64,000 nucleotides of DNA from positions 31,067 to 95,066 of the forward strand of contig CAZTOZ010000013.1 in the NCBI GenBank assembly GCA_964614535.1, written 5' to 3'. The position numbers and the translations under genes were made by a program. Shown here piece after piece: positions 52,645 through 62,600 of this stretch. This DNA comes from JALSHZ01 sp964614535 (GTDB taxonomy: Bacteria; Pseudomonadota; Gammaproteobacteria; UWMA-0217). The notes beneath the pieces were generated by a model. The model ran no database searches and was not told where the DNA came from. It saw only the letters and a list, made by a program, of their open reading frames with translations. Position 1 is the first letter of the stretch; each line of letters begins with the position of its first letter.

Positions 52645-54177
52645 TTATTTCAAGAGTTCGGGGGATATCCGCAGATACCCCACGATCGCGATAATGACAA
52701 AGGTCAGCCAGATACGCAGACGTATGCCCCGATCCAACCGCCTTTCCGCCAACAGATCCCTGTCGTTGGCAATACTCGTCACCGCGCCGAGCACCGGCAC
52801 ATTGAGCCGTGCCTGGATCAGCTCCGGCGACTTCACCGTGCCGTCGATGATCTGGTAGAGATAGACCAGCGCCGCCGGCGTCAGAATGCCCAGCAGCAGC
52901 CCGGCGATGACGAAATGGATGAAACGGAAGCCGGTCGGCGTCGTCGGCAGGAAGGCCGGCTGATCGATCTTGATGTTCAGCCCCTTGCCCTGGGTATCGA
53001 CCTCCTTGTCGAAACGGGCCGACTCACGGCGCTTGAGCAGGCTCTCGTAGAGCTGTTTGTTGACCTCGTAGTCACGGGTCAGCTCGGCCAGCTGCGCATC
53101 GTTCTCGTTGACCAGCGACCCTTTCTTGCGCTCGGCCTCGATATTGGCCCTGGCCTCGGCGATTCGCGTCTGCAGAGTCGCTATCCGCGTCCGGGTATCG
53201 GCCAGCTGCAGGCGAATGTCCTGATAGACCTTGTTGGCCTTGACGTCGATACCCGCCAGATCCATCGAATCACCACGCTTCTCCTCCTCGATCTGACGGC
53301 GAACGTCCTCGATCTGCGCCTTCACCGCGACGATCTCCGGATAACTCTCAGTATAGTCGAGACGCAGCTTGGCCAGCTTGTCCTGCAGCGCCTCCAGCTT
53401 GGCGACATACTGGGACTGGCGCGCCAGACTGACCGTCGATTTGACCTCACCCTGAAGCTGCCGCTCCAGGCTGGCCTTCTTGATCAGCTCCTCTTTCAGA
53501 TCGAGTTCGGCCTGGTCGATCAGCATCTGCAAGCGCTCGATCCGCCCGGACACCGCCGCCTCCGAACCGACCCCCTTGGCCAACCGCTCCGACTTGAACT
53601 TCTTGAGCTTCTCCTCGGCCTCCAGCAGCTTGCGGTGATAGGTCTTTACCTGGGCGTCGATGAACTCGAACGCCTCGCCACTCTCTCGCGCCTGATAACC
53701 GTGCGTGGAATCGATGAAGATGTCGGTCAACCGGGTCGCCACCTCCTTGGCCATCGCGGGATCGGGGTCGCGAAACTCGATCTTGATGTAGTTGTTGGTG
53801 TCACCCAACATCCCGACCTTCGTATTGGCCTTGAGCTTTTGCAGCCGCACCTCCTGCTCGACGGTTTCGATCTTGTCGTCGATCTCGCCGAGGGCCTGCA
53901 TCAGCTTGGTCATGGTCTTGCGGCTGTAGATGATCTCCTTCGCCACCTTGGCCCAGTCCGGGTTGCCCTGGGCCGAGGTACCATCCGGCAGCAGTGGCGC
54001 GATCTGGGAGCGAGCGTCGAACAGCAGGGTCGAATAGGAGGCATACATGTTCGGCTTGAAGTAACCGATGCCGGTGAACGTCAACGCAATCACCGAGAAA
54101 AGCGTCGCCACCCACCAGCGGTACTGCACCATATTGCGCAGAAAGAGCTGAAAGTCTGTCTCAACCGAATATCGCAT
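52645..54177 (-). CDS. Polysaccharide co-polymerase / chain-length determinant (Wzz-GumC family)
   Basis: Inner-membrane protein of 510 residues. An N-terminal Wzz domain contains the first membrane helix (WWVATLFSVIALTFTGIGYF). A very long coiled-coil periplasmic region follows (residues about 130-400). The proline-rich Wzz C-terminal motif (IDQPAFLPTTPTGFRFIHF) leads into the second helix (FVIAGLLLGILTPAALVYL). A further hydrophobic stretch lies at the end (LRIWLTFVIIAIVGYLRI). Proteins of this type span the periplasm, contact the Wza-like exporter and control chain length, paired with a BY-kinase. AGGGAA six bases upstream supports the ATG at 54177. Confidence 0.88.
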   Translation of the reverse strand: MRYSVETDFQLFLRNMVQYRWWVATLFSVIALTFTGIGYFKPNMYASYSTLLFDARSQIAPLLPDGTSAQGNPDWAKVAKEIIYSRKTMTKLMQALGEIDDKIETVEQEVRLQKLKANTKVGMLGDTNNYIKIEFRDPDPAMAKEVATRLTDIFIDSTHGYQARESGEAFEFIDAQVKTYHRKLLEAEEKLKKFKSERLAKGVGSEAAVSGRIERLQMLIDQAELDLKEELIKKASLERQLQGEVKSTVSLARQSQYVAKLEALQDKLAKLRLDYTESYPEIVAVKAQIEDVRRQIEEEKRGDSMDLAGIDVKANKVYQDIRLQLADTRTRIATLQTRIAEARANIEAERKKGSLVNENDAQLAELTRDYEVNKQLYESLLKRRESARFDKEVDTQGKGLNIKIDQPAFLPTTPTGFRFIHFVIAGLLLGILTPAALVYLYQIIDGTVKSPELIQARLNVPVLGAVTSIANDRDLLAERRLDRGIRLRIWLTFVIIAIVGYLRISPELLK

Positions 54178-54250
54178 CTGATTCCCTGCCTGAATGTTCT
54201 ATCGCCTTGCCTTGCAGGACCGCGGCTCGCGGCCCGGAACCATGGCCCGC

Positions 54251-54910
54251 CTAGAAAGCCCGCTCCGGCACCGTGATGACATCACCCGGCAACAACGGAT
54301 AGTTGGTGGTCAGATCGCCTTTCTTCAGAATCCGCTTCAAGCGCACACGGTAGACCTTGCGCTTGTTGCCGTCCTTGCGGTAGAGCTTGGTGCCATCGGC
54401 ATTGGCGAACTTGTTGACGCCACCGGCCTCCAGCACGGCATCGAGCACCGTCATCCCCTGACGATACTGTAGCGACTTGGGCTTGTTGACCGCGCCGGTG
54501 ATCCGGATCCGCGACAGGAACTCGTCGCTCTCCAGCTTGGTCAGCATAACGGTGACCTGGGGATCGCGCAGATAGGTGGACAGCTTGTCCCTGATCAGGG
54601 CAGCGACCGCCGTCGGCGTCTTGCCACCGACGGGCACATCACCGATCAACGGCACCGAGATATTGCCATCCGGCCTGACCGGCACGGTGACGGAGAGATC
54701 CGGGTTCTTCCAGACGCTCACCTTCACCTCGTCGTCTACTCCGATGCGGTATTCGTCCGCATTGCGATAGGCGGCCGCAACCGCGTCGTCGATGATCGCG
54801 TTGTTGCTCGCGCTATTGGCCTTGACCGGCCCGGACCCCGCCGATTCACACCCCGACAGCAGCGCCAACAGCAGGAGCAGAACGACATGAATGAACGAAA
54901 ATGACCTCAT
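54251..54910 (-). CDS. Wza-like polysaccharide export lipoprotein
   Basis: Outer-membrane or periplasmic export protein of 219 residues. The signal peptide ends in the lipobox LLSGC with the lipidated cysteine at residue 21. A Poly_export domain follows (YRIGVDDEVKVSVWKNPDLSVTVPVRPDGNISVPLIGDVPVGGKTPTAVAALI), then one SLBB domain (IRITGAVNKPKSLQYRQGMTVLDAVLEAGGVNKFANADGTKLYR). It ends with LLPGDVITVPERAF. The single SLBB domain makes it shorter than E. coli Wza and similar to exosortase-locus exporters. It is the first gene of the EPS export operon. Confidence 0.9.
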   Translation of the reverse strand: MRSFSFIHVVLLLLLALLSGCESAGSGPVKANSASNNAIIDDAVAAAYRNADEYRIGVDDEVKVSVWKNPDLSVTVPVRPDGNISVPLIGDVPVGGKTPTAVAALIRDKLSTYLRDPQVTVMLTKLESDEFLSRIRITGAVNKPKSLQYRQGMTVLDAVLEAGGVNKFANADGTKLYRKDGNKRKVYRVRLKRILKKGDLTTNYPLLPGDVITVPERAF

Positions 54911-55487
54911 CTGAGTAAACCTCGATTATTAACAATAGCTTCTATGTTTCTGACAAACTGGAAGTTCTCTACCTCTCCCCACAGACAGCAGAAGCGTTCG
55001 AGAATTCAATCCAATCCGGCGGATATTCAAGTATAAGACAGTCGATGCAAATAAATAACTGTTTTAACTAGCTTTTATAGTCGACGGACACCTACGACCA
55101 CCACCGCGCCGATGGTGACGGCGCCCTCCCCCGGGACTCGGACGGTTTCAGAGGCACAGTATAGGGAACCCCGACAGTGAAAAAGACGAACCCGCCCACG
55201 TTTTTCGCCGCTGTCCGGCCATTCGGCACACCCCCTCACACGCTCTGCAATCCAATTAACAGACGCCACTCGGCGGCAACCGGCGGCGGAACACTGTAGT
55301 CACTCCACGGCAATTTCACGCCGCCTGCCGACGCCGGCAGGTGTAAAGAGCACACAAGGGTCTACCCGGGCGACAACCCCGAATTGGCTGCGCCATCACA
55401 CCTCCGGCATCACCGCCCCGCTCCACATCCCGGCGGCCCGGTTGTTGCATGCAAGCCGGCAGACCCCCACGCAATGAAACAGAAATC
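54911..55487. other. 577-base AT-richer intergenic leader between the EPS operon and a chemoreceptor gene
   Basis: No coding sequence is convincing here. The part near the EPS operon (54911-55080) is clearly richer in A and T than the rest of the window. On the minus strand it has a TATACT hexamer at 55035-55030 that could be a -10 box, without a good -35. The remaining 400 bases are GC-rich again and show no repeat or RNA I can name. Both flanking genes point away, so the region should hold promoters for both. Confidence 0.5.
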
Positions 55488-57194
55488 ATGATGCAGCTAT
55501 CGATCAAACGACAAATCATCCTGACGCTGACGCTGGTCATCGGCGCCCTCATCCTGGTCGGCGGCATTGGCCTCTGGAAACTGTCACAGACACTGGACGT
55601 CTCGCAGCGGCTATCGGCCCAAGGCATTCATGCCCTCTCCGCCGTGGACACGGCCCGCGGCGCACAAGTGGATTTCAAGAAACAGGTGCAGGAGTGGAAG
55701 AACATTCTGTTGCGAGGCGGCGACCCCGCACTGTTCACCAAATACAAGGGCAAGTTCGACCAGCAGGAGAGACGGGTCCAACAAAAGCTCGACGCTCTGA
55801 AGGCGCTGACGGGCGAGGACAGCCCGGTACGGCAACAGATCGACACACTGTTGCAGACACATCGCCACCTCGGCGAGCAATACCGCAGCGCACTACGCCA
55901 CTATGACAGCGCCGATCCCGACAGCGCCCACCGGGTCGACAGACTCGTCAAGGGAATCGACCGGCCACCGACCAAGCAGATGGATGCCTTGATCGACATC
56001 ATCCGCAACGACGAAACCTCACGGCTGGGGATGCTGCAAAGCCAGGAGATCGAAGCCTACGAACGCACCTTCAACTCCTTCGCCGCCGTCATCGTCCTGT
56101 GCGCCCTCGGTGCCATCGCGCTGACCATCCACCTGATTCGCTCCATCCTGCAACCGCTGGCAAAGGCCCGCGAGCTGTCGGAACGGCTCGCCCAAGGGGA
56201 TCTCACCTACTCGGTCGACGTGGCCGCCGACAATGAGCTGGGACAACTGATCGAAAGCAACAACGCCGTGGCCCGGAACCTCTCCAGGGCCGTCGCCCGG
56301 ATCGCCGAATGCTCGACCGAAGTGGACAACACGTCTCAACTCATCGCCACGGAAAACAGTGATCTGGCGCAACGCACCTCGATCCAGGCCAGCTCGTTGG
56401 AAGAGACCGCCAACAACATGCGGTCGATCACGGCCGTCATGCGCGACAACGCCAACTACGCCGCCCAGGCCAAGGAGCTGGTGAACAATGCCCGTCGCCA
56501 GGCCACCGACGGTGCCGACGTGGTCGGCCAGGTGATGACGGCGATGGAGGACATCAAGAGCACCAGCACCCGCATCTCCGACATCAACAACGTCATCGAC
56601 GAAATCGCCTTCCAGACCAACCTGCTGGCGCTCAATGCGGCGGTCGAAGCGGCCCGGGCCGGTGAACAGGGGCGCGGCTTCGCCGTCGTCGCCGGCGAGG
56701 TGCGGGCACTGGCGCAACGCTCGGCCGCCGCCGCGCGGGAGATCAAGGACCTGATCGCCGACTCGGTGGAGAAGGTCTCGACCGGCTCCGAGCTGGCGGA
56801 CGAATCCGGCCGGCGCCTGCAGGAGATCGTCGCCACCGTCAATGAGGCCTCGTCGCTGATCGTCGATATCGCCGCCGCCACCGAGGAACAGGCCGCCGGC
56901 ATCAGCCAGGTCAACAGCGCCATCGCCGAGATGGACAGCGTGACTCAGCAGAATACGATGCTGGTGGAACAAGTGGCCGAGGCCAGCACAATCCTCAAAT
57001 CACGGGCGGCCACGCTGCAACAGCTGATCCAGTTCTTCAAGGTGAAACCCGGCGAGACGACCGGCGGTGCCACGATCGATGCGGCCTCCGGCGACGACTA
57101 TCGGGGCGAGGAGCGGCGCGGCAGCGACCGACCCTGGCAGAACCGCGCCGACGCCACCACTGTCACGGAGGCGGCACGCCAGGCCAGCGGCTGA
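55488..57194 (+). CDS. Methyl-accepting chemotaxis protein
   Basis: Chemoreceptor of about 568 residues. It has TM1 (IILTLTLVIGALILVGGIGLW), a periplasmic helical ligand domain of about 160 residues (four-helix-bundle type by appearance) and TM2 near residues 196-218 (AVIVLCALGAIALTIHLI). HAMP follows (RSILQPLAKARELSERLAQGDLTYSV), then a long cytoplasmic coiled coil. The signalling tip is invariant: DEIAFQTNLLALNAAVEAARAGEQGRGFAVVAGEVRALAQRS. The C-terminal tail is charged and lacks an obvious CheR-binding pentapeptide. The ligand is unknown. Start at ATG 55488 (or the adjacent 55491); no strong ribosome-binding site. Confidence 0.93.
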   Translation: MMQLSIKRQIILTLTLVIGALILVGGIGLWKLSQTLDVSQRLSAQGIHALSAVDTARGAQVDFKKQVQEWKNILLRGGDPALFTKYKGKFDQQERRVQQKLDALKALTGEDSPVRQQIDTLLQTHRHLGEQYRSALRHYDSADPDSAHRVDRLVKGIDRPPTKQMDALIDIIRNDETSRLGMLQSQEIEAYERTFNSFAAVIVLCALGAIALTIHLIRSILQPLAKARELSERLAQGDLTYSVDVAADNELGQLIESNNAVARNLSRAVARIAECSTEVDNTSQLIATENSDLAQRTSIQASSLEETANNMRSITAVMRDNANYAAQAKELVNNARRQATDGADVVGQVMTAMEDIKSTSTRISDINNVIDEIAFQTNLLALNAAVEAARAGEQGRGFAVVAGEVRALAQRSAAAAREIKDLIADSVEKVSTGSELADESGRRLQEIVATVNEASSLIVDIAAATEEQAAGISQVNSAIAEMDSVTQQNTMLVEQVAEASTILKSRAATLQQLIQFFKVKPGETTGGATIDAASGDDYRGEERRGSDRPWQNRADATTVTEAARQASG

Positions 57195-57199
57195 TCCCC

Positions 57200-57221
57200 T
57201 TCCCTGCCGGTCGGCCGGGAA
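57200..57221 (+). terminator. Imperfect hairpin after the chemoreceptor gene (possible terminator)
   Basis: TTCCC-GCC and GGC-GGGAA pair around loop GGTC with one mismatch, starting six bases after the stop codon. No T-run follows, so it is at best a weak or factor-dependent terminator. A TAGAAT hexamer just beyond (57240-57245) could be the -10 box for argS. Confidence 0.3.
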
Positions 57222-57283
57222 ATCGGGCGACGAATCGGGTTAGAATGCGCAGTCCAATTTTTCCAGTCCGGGACTGACGAGCA

Positions 57284-59035
57284 TTGAAAGACGCGATTCA
57301 GCAAGACCTGATCCACGCCACCGAGCAGTTGCGGGACAGCGGCGTGCTGGCCGAAGCACCGGCGCGCGAGACCGTCGAGGTCAGCCGCACCCGCGATGCC
57401 CGCTTTGGCGACTTCACCACCAACCTGGCGATGAAACTGGCCAAGCCGGCCGGGATGAACCCCCGCGAGCTGGCGGCCAGCATCATCGCCGCCCTGCCGG
57501 CCAACGAGGCGGTGGAAAAGGCCGAGATCGCCGGCCCGGGCTTCATCAACTTCCACGTCGCCAAGACCGCCACCGTCGGCATCGTCGGCCGGATCCTGGA
57601 GCAGGGCGCGGACTTCGGCCGGAGCAAACTGGGTGCCGGCAAAAAGGTGCAGGTGGAGTTCGTCTCCGCCAACCCCACCGGGCCGCTGCACGTCGGCCAC
57701 GGTCGGGGCGCCGCCTATGGCGCGGTGGTGGCCGACCTGTTCGAAGCCATTGGCTACGAGGTGCAGCGCGAATACTACGTCAACGACGCCGGCCGGCAGA
57801 TGCACATCCTCGCCGTCTCGGTCTGGTTGCGCTACCTGGAGCTGGCTGGCGAGGAACTCACCTTCCCCGTCAACGCCTATCAGGGGGACTATGTCTGGGA
57901 CATCGGCGCGACGATCCACCGCGAGCACGGCGACGACTACCGCTTTCCCGCCACCGAGGTGTTTGCCGACATCCCACCCGACGAACCAGCCGGCGGCGAC
58001 AAGGAAGTCCATATCGACGCTCTGATCGAACGCGCCCGACAACTGTTGGGCGAGACGCGCTACCAGGTGGTATTCGACGCCGGACTGGAGGCGATCCTGC
58101 ACAACATCCGCAACGACCTCGCGGCATTCGGCATCGAGTACCAGAACTGGTACTCGGAGCGCTCACTGATGGAAGACGACAAGGTGGCACGTTGCATCAC
58201 CCGACTGCGGGAGGCCGGCCATGTCTATGAGAAGGATGGCGCGCTGTGGTTTCGTTCCACCGCCTTCGGCGACGAGAAGGACCGCGTCGTCCAGCGCGAC
58301 AACGGCCAGACCACCTACTTCGCCTCCGACATCGCCTACCATCTCGACAAGGTGGAACGCGGCTTCGATCGCATCATCGACGTCTGGGGCGCCGACCACC
58401 ACGGCTATGTGCCGCGGGTGCGCGCGGCGATGCGGGCGCTGGCCGGCTCCGACGAGGCACTGGAAGTGCTGCTGATCCAGTTCGCCAACCTCTACCGCGG
58501 CGGCGAGAAGGTGCAGATGTCCACCCGTTCCGGCTCTTTCGTCACACTCCGGGAACTGCGCGAGGAGGTGGGGCGCGACGCCGCCCGCTTCTTCTATGTG
58601 ATGCGTCGCCACGACCAGCATCTCGATTTCGATCTCGACCTGGCCAAGTCACAATCCAACGACAACCCGGTCTACTACATCCAGTACGCCCACGCCCGCG
58701 TCGCCACCGTGCTGAAGAAGTTTGCCGCGGCCGGGCACCGGTACGGCGAACCGGATCTCACCCTGCTGACCGCGGCGGAGGAGGGCGAGCTGATCAAACA
58801 GCTGGCCGCCTATCCGGAACGGGTCGAACAAGCGGCCGTGGCAATGGAGCCGCACCAGATCGCCAACTACCTGCGCGAGCTGGCGACGCTGTTCCACAGC
58901 TACTACGGCGCCCACCAGTTCCTGGTCGAGGACGAGGCGCTGCGCAACGCCCGTATCGCCCTCTGCAAGGCGACCCAACAGGTGATCCGCAACGGCCTCG
59001 GCCTGCTCGGCGTCTCCGCACCCGAACAGATGTAG
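57284..59035 (+). CDS. argS: Arginyl-tRNA synthetase
   Basis: Class I synthetase of 583 residues. The N-terminal tRNA-binding domain includes TRDARFGDFTTNLAMKLAKPAG. The HIGH motif is VEFVSANPTGPLHVGHGRGAAYG. LWFRSTAFGDEKDRVVQRDNGQTTYFASDIAYHLDKVERGFDRIIDVWGADHHGY and KVQMSTRSGSFVTLRELREEVG (KMSKS equivalent) are typical. The C-terminal DALR domain ends in GVSAPEQM. It appears to start with TTG (MKDAIQQDLI), as no ATG or GTG fits. A SPOR-domain gene follows after three bases, the usual gammaproteobacterial pairing. Confidence 0.97.
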   Translation: MKDAIQQDLIHATEQLRDSGVLAEAPARETVEVSRTRDARFGDFTTNLAMKLAKPAGMNPRELAASIIAALPANEAVEKAEIAGPGFINFHVAKTATVGIVGRILEQGADFGRSKLGAGKKVQVEFVSANPTGPLHVGHGRGAAYGAVVADLFEAIGYEVQREYYVNDAGRQMHILAVSVWLRYLELAGEELTFPVNAYQGDYVWDIGATIHREHGDDYRFPATEVFADIPPDEPAGGDKEVHIDALIERARQLLGETRYQVVFDAGLEAILHNIRNDLAAFGIEYQNWYSERSLMEDDKVARCITRLREAGHVYEKDGALWFRSTAFGDEKDRVVQRDNGQTTYFASDIAYHLDKVERGFDRIIDVWGADHHGYVPRVRAAMRALAGSDEALEVLLIQFANLYRGGEKVQMSTRSGSFVTLRELREEVGRDAARFFYVMRRHDQHLDFDLDLAKSQSNDNPVYYIQYAHARVATVLKKFAAAGHRYGEPDLTLLTAAEEGELIKQLAAYPERVEQAAVAMEPHQIANYLRELATLFHSYYGAHQFLVEDEALRNARIALCKATQQVIRNGLGLLGVSAPEQM

Positions 59036-59038
59036 GCC

Positions 59039-59653
59039 ATGGCAGCCAAGGGACGACGAGGCGCCAGCCGCGGCCGCAGAAAAAGCCGCAAACAGTCATC
59101 ACCGCTGCTCTGGGCGGCCGGTGGCCTACTGGTCGGGCTGGTGGTGGCGCTGCTGGTCTGGATCAAGACTGGAACGCCCCCCGCCGTCACCGCCGACAGC
59201 CCCTCTCCGCCGACAACGACACAGACGAAGCGGGAACCCATCGGCAAACGCATGCTGGAGGAGCCGATCGTCATCCCCAAGCCGGAGAAGCCGCCTTACG
59301 ACTTCTACCACGACCTGCGCCGCCAGACGGTGCAGGTGCCGGCCGAGGAGGCGAAACCCGACAACACTTCCGCCGGCCCGCTGCTGCTGCCGAGCAGGCC
59401 CGCCGCGAACGGCGCCAAGCCAGCCTACATCCTGCAGGTCGGTTCGTTTCGCAAGTACCAGCAGGCCGACCGGATGAAGGCGAAGCTGGCGCTGCTGGGC
59501 TTCAACGCGCGGATCGAGAAAGTACGCGTCAGCGATGGGCTCTGGCATCGCGTCCGGCTCGGCCCGTTCGACAGCATGGAACAGGCCAACCAGATGCGCA
59601 GCCGCCTGCTGGCACAGAAGATCAAGAGCATGCTGTTGAAGATTGGCCAGTAA
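59039..59653 (+). CDS. Bitopic SPOR-domain protein (FtsN-like)
   Basis: Product of 204 residues. A basic cytoplasmic tail (residues 1-20, Arg/Lys-rich) precedes one membrane helix (PLLWAAGGLLVGLVVALLVWI, about 22-42). A proline-rich periplasmic linker with YDFYHDLRRQTVQVP follows. The C-terminal SPOR domain is about residues 127-204 (PAYILQVGSFRKYQQADRMKAKLALLGFNARIEKV...WHRVRLGPFDSMEQANQMRSRL). SPOR domains bind denuded glycan at the septum. The YDFY-type motif near the linker resembles FtsN-like proteins encoded after argS. It may be the species FtsN, but SPOR proteins are often multiple. Confidence 0.9.
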   Translation: MAAKGRRGASRGRRKSRKQSSPLLWAAGGLLVGLVVALLVWIKTGTPPAVTADSPSPPTTTQTKREPIGKRMLEEPIVIPKPEKPPYDFYHDLRRQTVQVPAEEAKPDNTSAGPLLLPSRPAANGAKPAYILQVGSFRKYQQADRMKAKLALLGFNARIEKVRVSDGLWHRVRLGPFDSMEQANQMRSRLLAQKIKSMLLKIGQ

Positions 59654-62600
59654 TCCCCCAACGATCGCCGCGCTGCGTCGGGCGCTACGGCACTGCATGG
59701 GCGCCGACCGCCATCGCCTGGCCAGCCGCCTGCGACGGCTCGGCAACCACCCCAACGCCGACGCCCTGAACGAGCTGGCGACACGGATCGACGCCTCGCG
59801 CCAACGCCGCGCGCGGCGCCAGCGCGACCTGCCGGCGATCGACTACCCCGAATCGCTGCCCGTCAGCGCCCGGCGCGCCGACATCCGCGCGGCCATCGCC
59901 GCCCACCAGGTGGTGCTGGTCTGCGGCGAGACCGGCTCCGGCAAGACCACCCAGTTGCCGAAGATACTGCTGGAGATGGGGCGGGGCATCGACGGCCTCA
60001 TCGGTCACACCCAGCCGCGGCGGCTGGCCGCGCGGGCGGTGGCGACGCGCATCGCCGAGGAGCTGAAGAGCGAGCTGGGCACCAAGGTCGGCTACAAGGT
60101 GCGCTTCACCGACCAGACCAGCCCCGACAGCTACATCAAAGTGATGACCGACGGCATTCTGCTGGCGGAGATCCAGCGCGACCGCTGGCTGGGCCAATAC
60201 GACACCCTCATCATCGACGAGGCCCACGAGCGCAGCCTCAACATCGACTTCCTGCTCGGCTACCTGAAACGGCTGCTACGCAAACGCCGCGACCTCAAGC
60301 TCGTCATCACATCGGCGACGATCGACGCCCAACGCATCGCCGCCCATTTCGACGATGCGCCGATCGTCGAGGTCTCCGGCCGCAGCTTCCCGGTGGAACT
60401 GCGCTACCGGCCGCCACGATCGGCCGATCCCGACGGCGACGACCTCACGCTGCCCGAGGCCATCGACGCCGCCATCGACGAACTGCAGGCCGAGGGCCGG
60501 GGCGACGTGCTGGTGTTCCTCCCGGGAGAGCGCGAGATCCACGAAATCTCTCACGCACTACGTCACCGCCGCGACCGCTTCGACGTGCTGCCGCTCTATG
60601 CCCGCCTGCCGGCACGCGAGCAGCACCGCATCTTCCACCCCGGCGGCCGCACCCGCATCGTGCTCGCCACCAACGTGGCCGAGACCTCGCTCACCGTGCC
60701 CGGCATCCGCTACGTCATCGACAGCGGGCTGGCGCGGATCTCCCGCTACTCCTGGCGGGCAAAGATCCAGCGGCTACCGGTCGAGAAGATCTCTCAGGCA
60801 TCGGCCAATCAGCGCGCGGGCCGTTGCGGCCGTACCGCGCCGGGCATCTGTATCCGCCTCTACGACGAGGAGGACTTCGAGCACCGCCCCCGGTTCACCG
60901 ATCCGGAGATCCTGCGCACCAATCTCGCCGCCGTCATCCTGCAGATGGCCAACCTGAAACTGGGCGAGGTGGCGGGTTTCCCGTTCATCGACCCACCTGA
61001 CCCACGGCTGATCCGCGATGGCTACCGCCTGCTGACCGAGCTGCAGGCGGTGGATGCGAACAACCGGCTGACGCCGATCGGCCGCCAGCTGGCGCGGCTG
61101 CCGATCGACCCGCGGCTCGGACGCATGCTGCTGGCGGCGGAGAGGCTCGGCTGCATCGACGAGGTACTGATCGTCACCACCGCGCTGGCGGCGCAGGATC
61201 CGCGCGAACGCCCCCGCGACCGCCAGCAGGCAGCCGATGAACGACACGCCCGCTTCAACGAACCCGGCTCCGATTTTCTGACGCTGCTCAAGCTGTGGCG
61301 CCATCTGGAATCACAGTTCGAGGCACTGTCGCGCTCGGCCATGCAAAAGTATTGCCGCCAGCACTTCATCAGCTTCCGCCGCTGGCGTGAATGGCGCGAC
61401 CTGCACCGCCAGATCAAACTGGCGCTGCAGGATCTGGGCATACGCAGCGGCGGTCACCAGGCCGCCGAGCCGGAGGCCATTCATCAGGCGCTGCTCCACG
61501 GGCTGCTCGATCACGTCGGCAGCAAGGAGGAGAAGCAGCGCTATCTGGGCTGCCGCAACCGCAAGTTCCTGATCTTCCCCGGCTCGGGGCTGTGGAAGAA
61601 ACCACCCCGGTGGATCATGGCCGCCGAGATCACCGAGACGAGCAAGGTCTATGCCCGCACCAACGCCGCCATCCAGCCGCAATGGATCGAACGCATCGGC
61701 GCCCACCTGCTCAGGCATCAGGTCAGCGAACCCCACTGGCAGAAACGGGCCGCCCGCGTCGGCGCCTTCGAGAAGCTGACGCTCTACGGCCTGGTGATCA
61801 ATCCGAAACGGCGCATCGACTACGGCAAGGTGGATCCGGCCGGGGCACGCGAGATCTTCATTCGTCACGCCCTGGTGCTGGGCGAGTACCAGACCCGGCT
61901 GACCGTGATTCGCGACAACCGCGCCCTGATCGACGAACTGGAGGCACTGGAAGCACGCAGCCGACGGCGCGACATCCTGGTGGACGAGCAGACGCTCTAC
62001 GACTTCTACGACCGCCTGATTCCAGCGGATGTGTACAGCGGCCCCCTGTTCGAACGCTGGTACAAGCGCCTCGACGACCCCGAGATCCTGCGGCTGACGA
62101 AAGAGAAACTCACCCGCCCCGACACCGCCCCAGTGGATGCCGACGCCTTTCCGGAACAATGGCGGCAACAGGGTCTGACGCTGCCGCTGGAATACCATTT
62201 CGACCCCGCCAGCGAACACGACGGCGTGACACTGAAGATCCCACTGCCGCTACTGCCACAGATCGACGCCCGACGCTGCCAGTGGCTGGTGCCCGGTCTG
62301 CTGGAGGAGAAGGTACTGGCGCTGATTCGCGGGCTGCCCAAGTCACTGCGCCGGCACTTCGTCCCGGCCCCCGACTTCGCCCGCGCCGCCTGCGAGGCGA
62401 TGACACCGTACGACGGCGATCTGCAAGAGGCGCTGGCGACCACGTTGAAACGGATGACCGGGGTCGAGATCGACCCGGCGGCATGGAGCGAGCGACTACC
62501 GAGATATCTGCAGATGCGCTTCGTCGTCCTCGACCGGAACGGCCGCCCGCTCCGCAGCGGCCGCGATCTCGACACGCTGCGTGGCGAGCTGAAGGGACGG

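Noticed and set aside
54911..55487. Small coding genes in the EPS leader
   Set aside because: Short frames exist, but they have no ribosome-binding site and their translations are Arg/Gly-rich shadows without hydrophobic or domain patterns.
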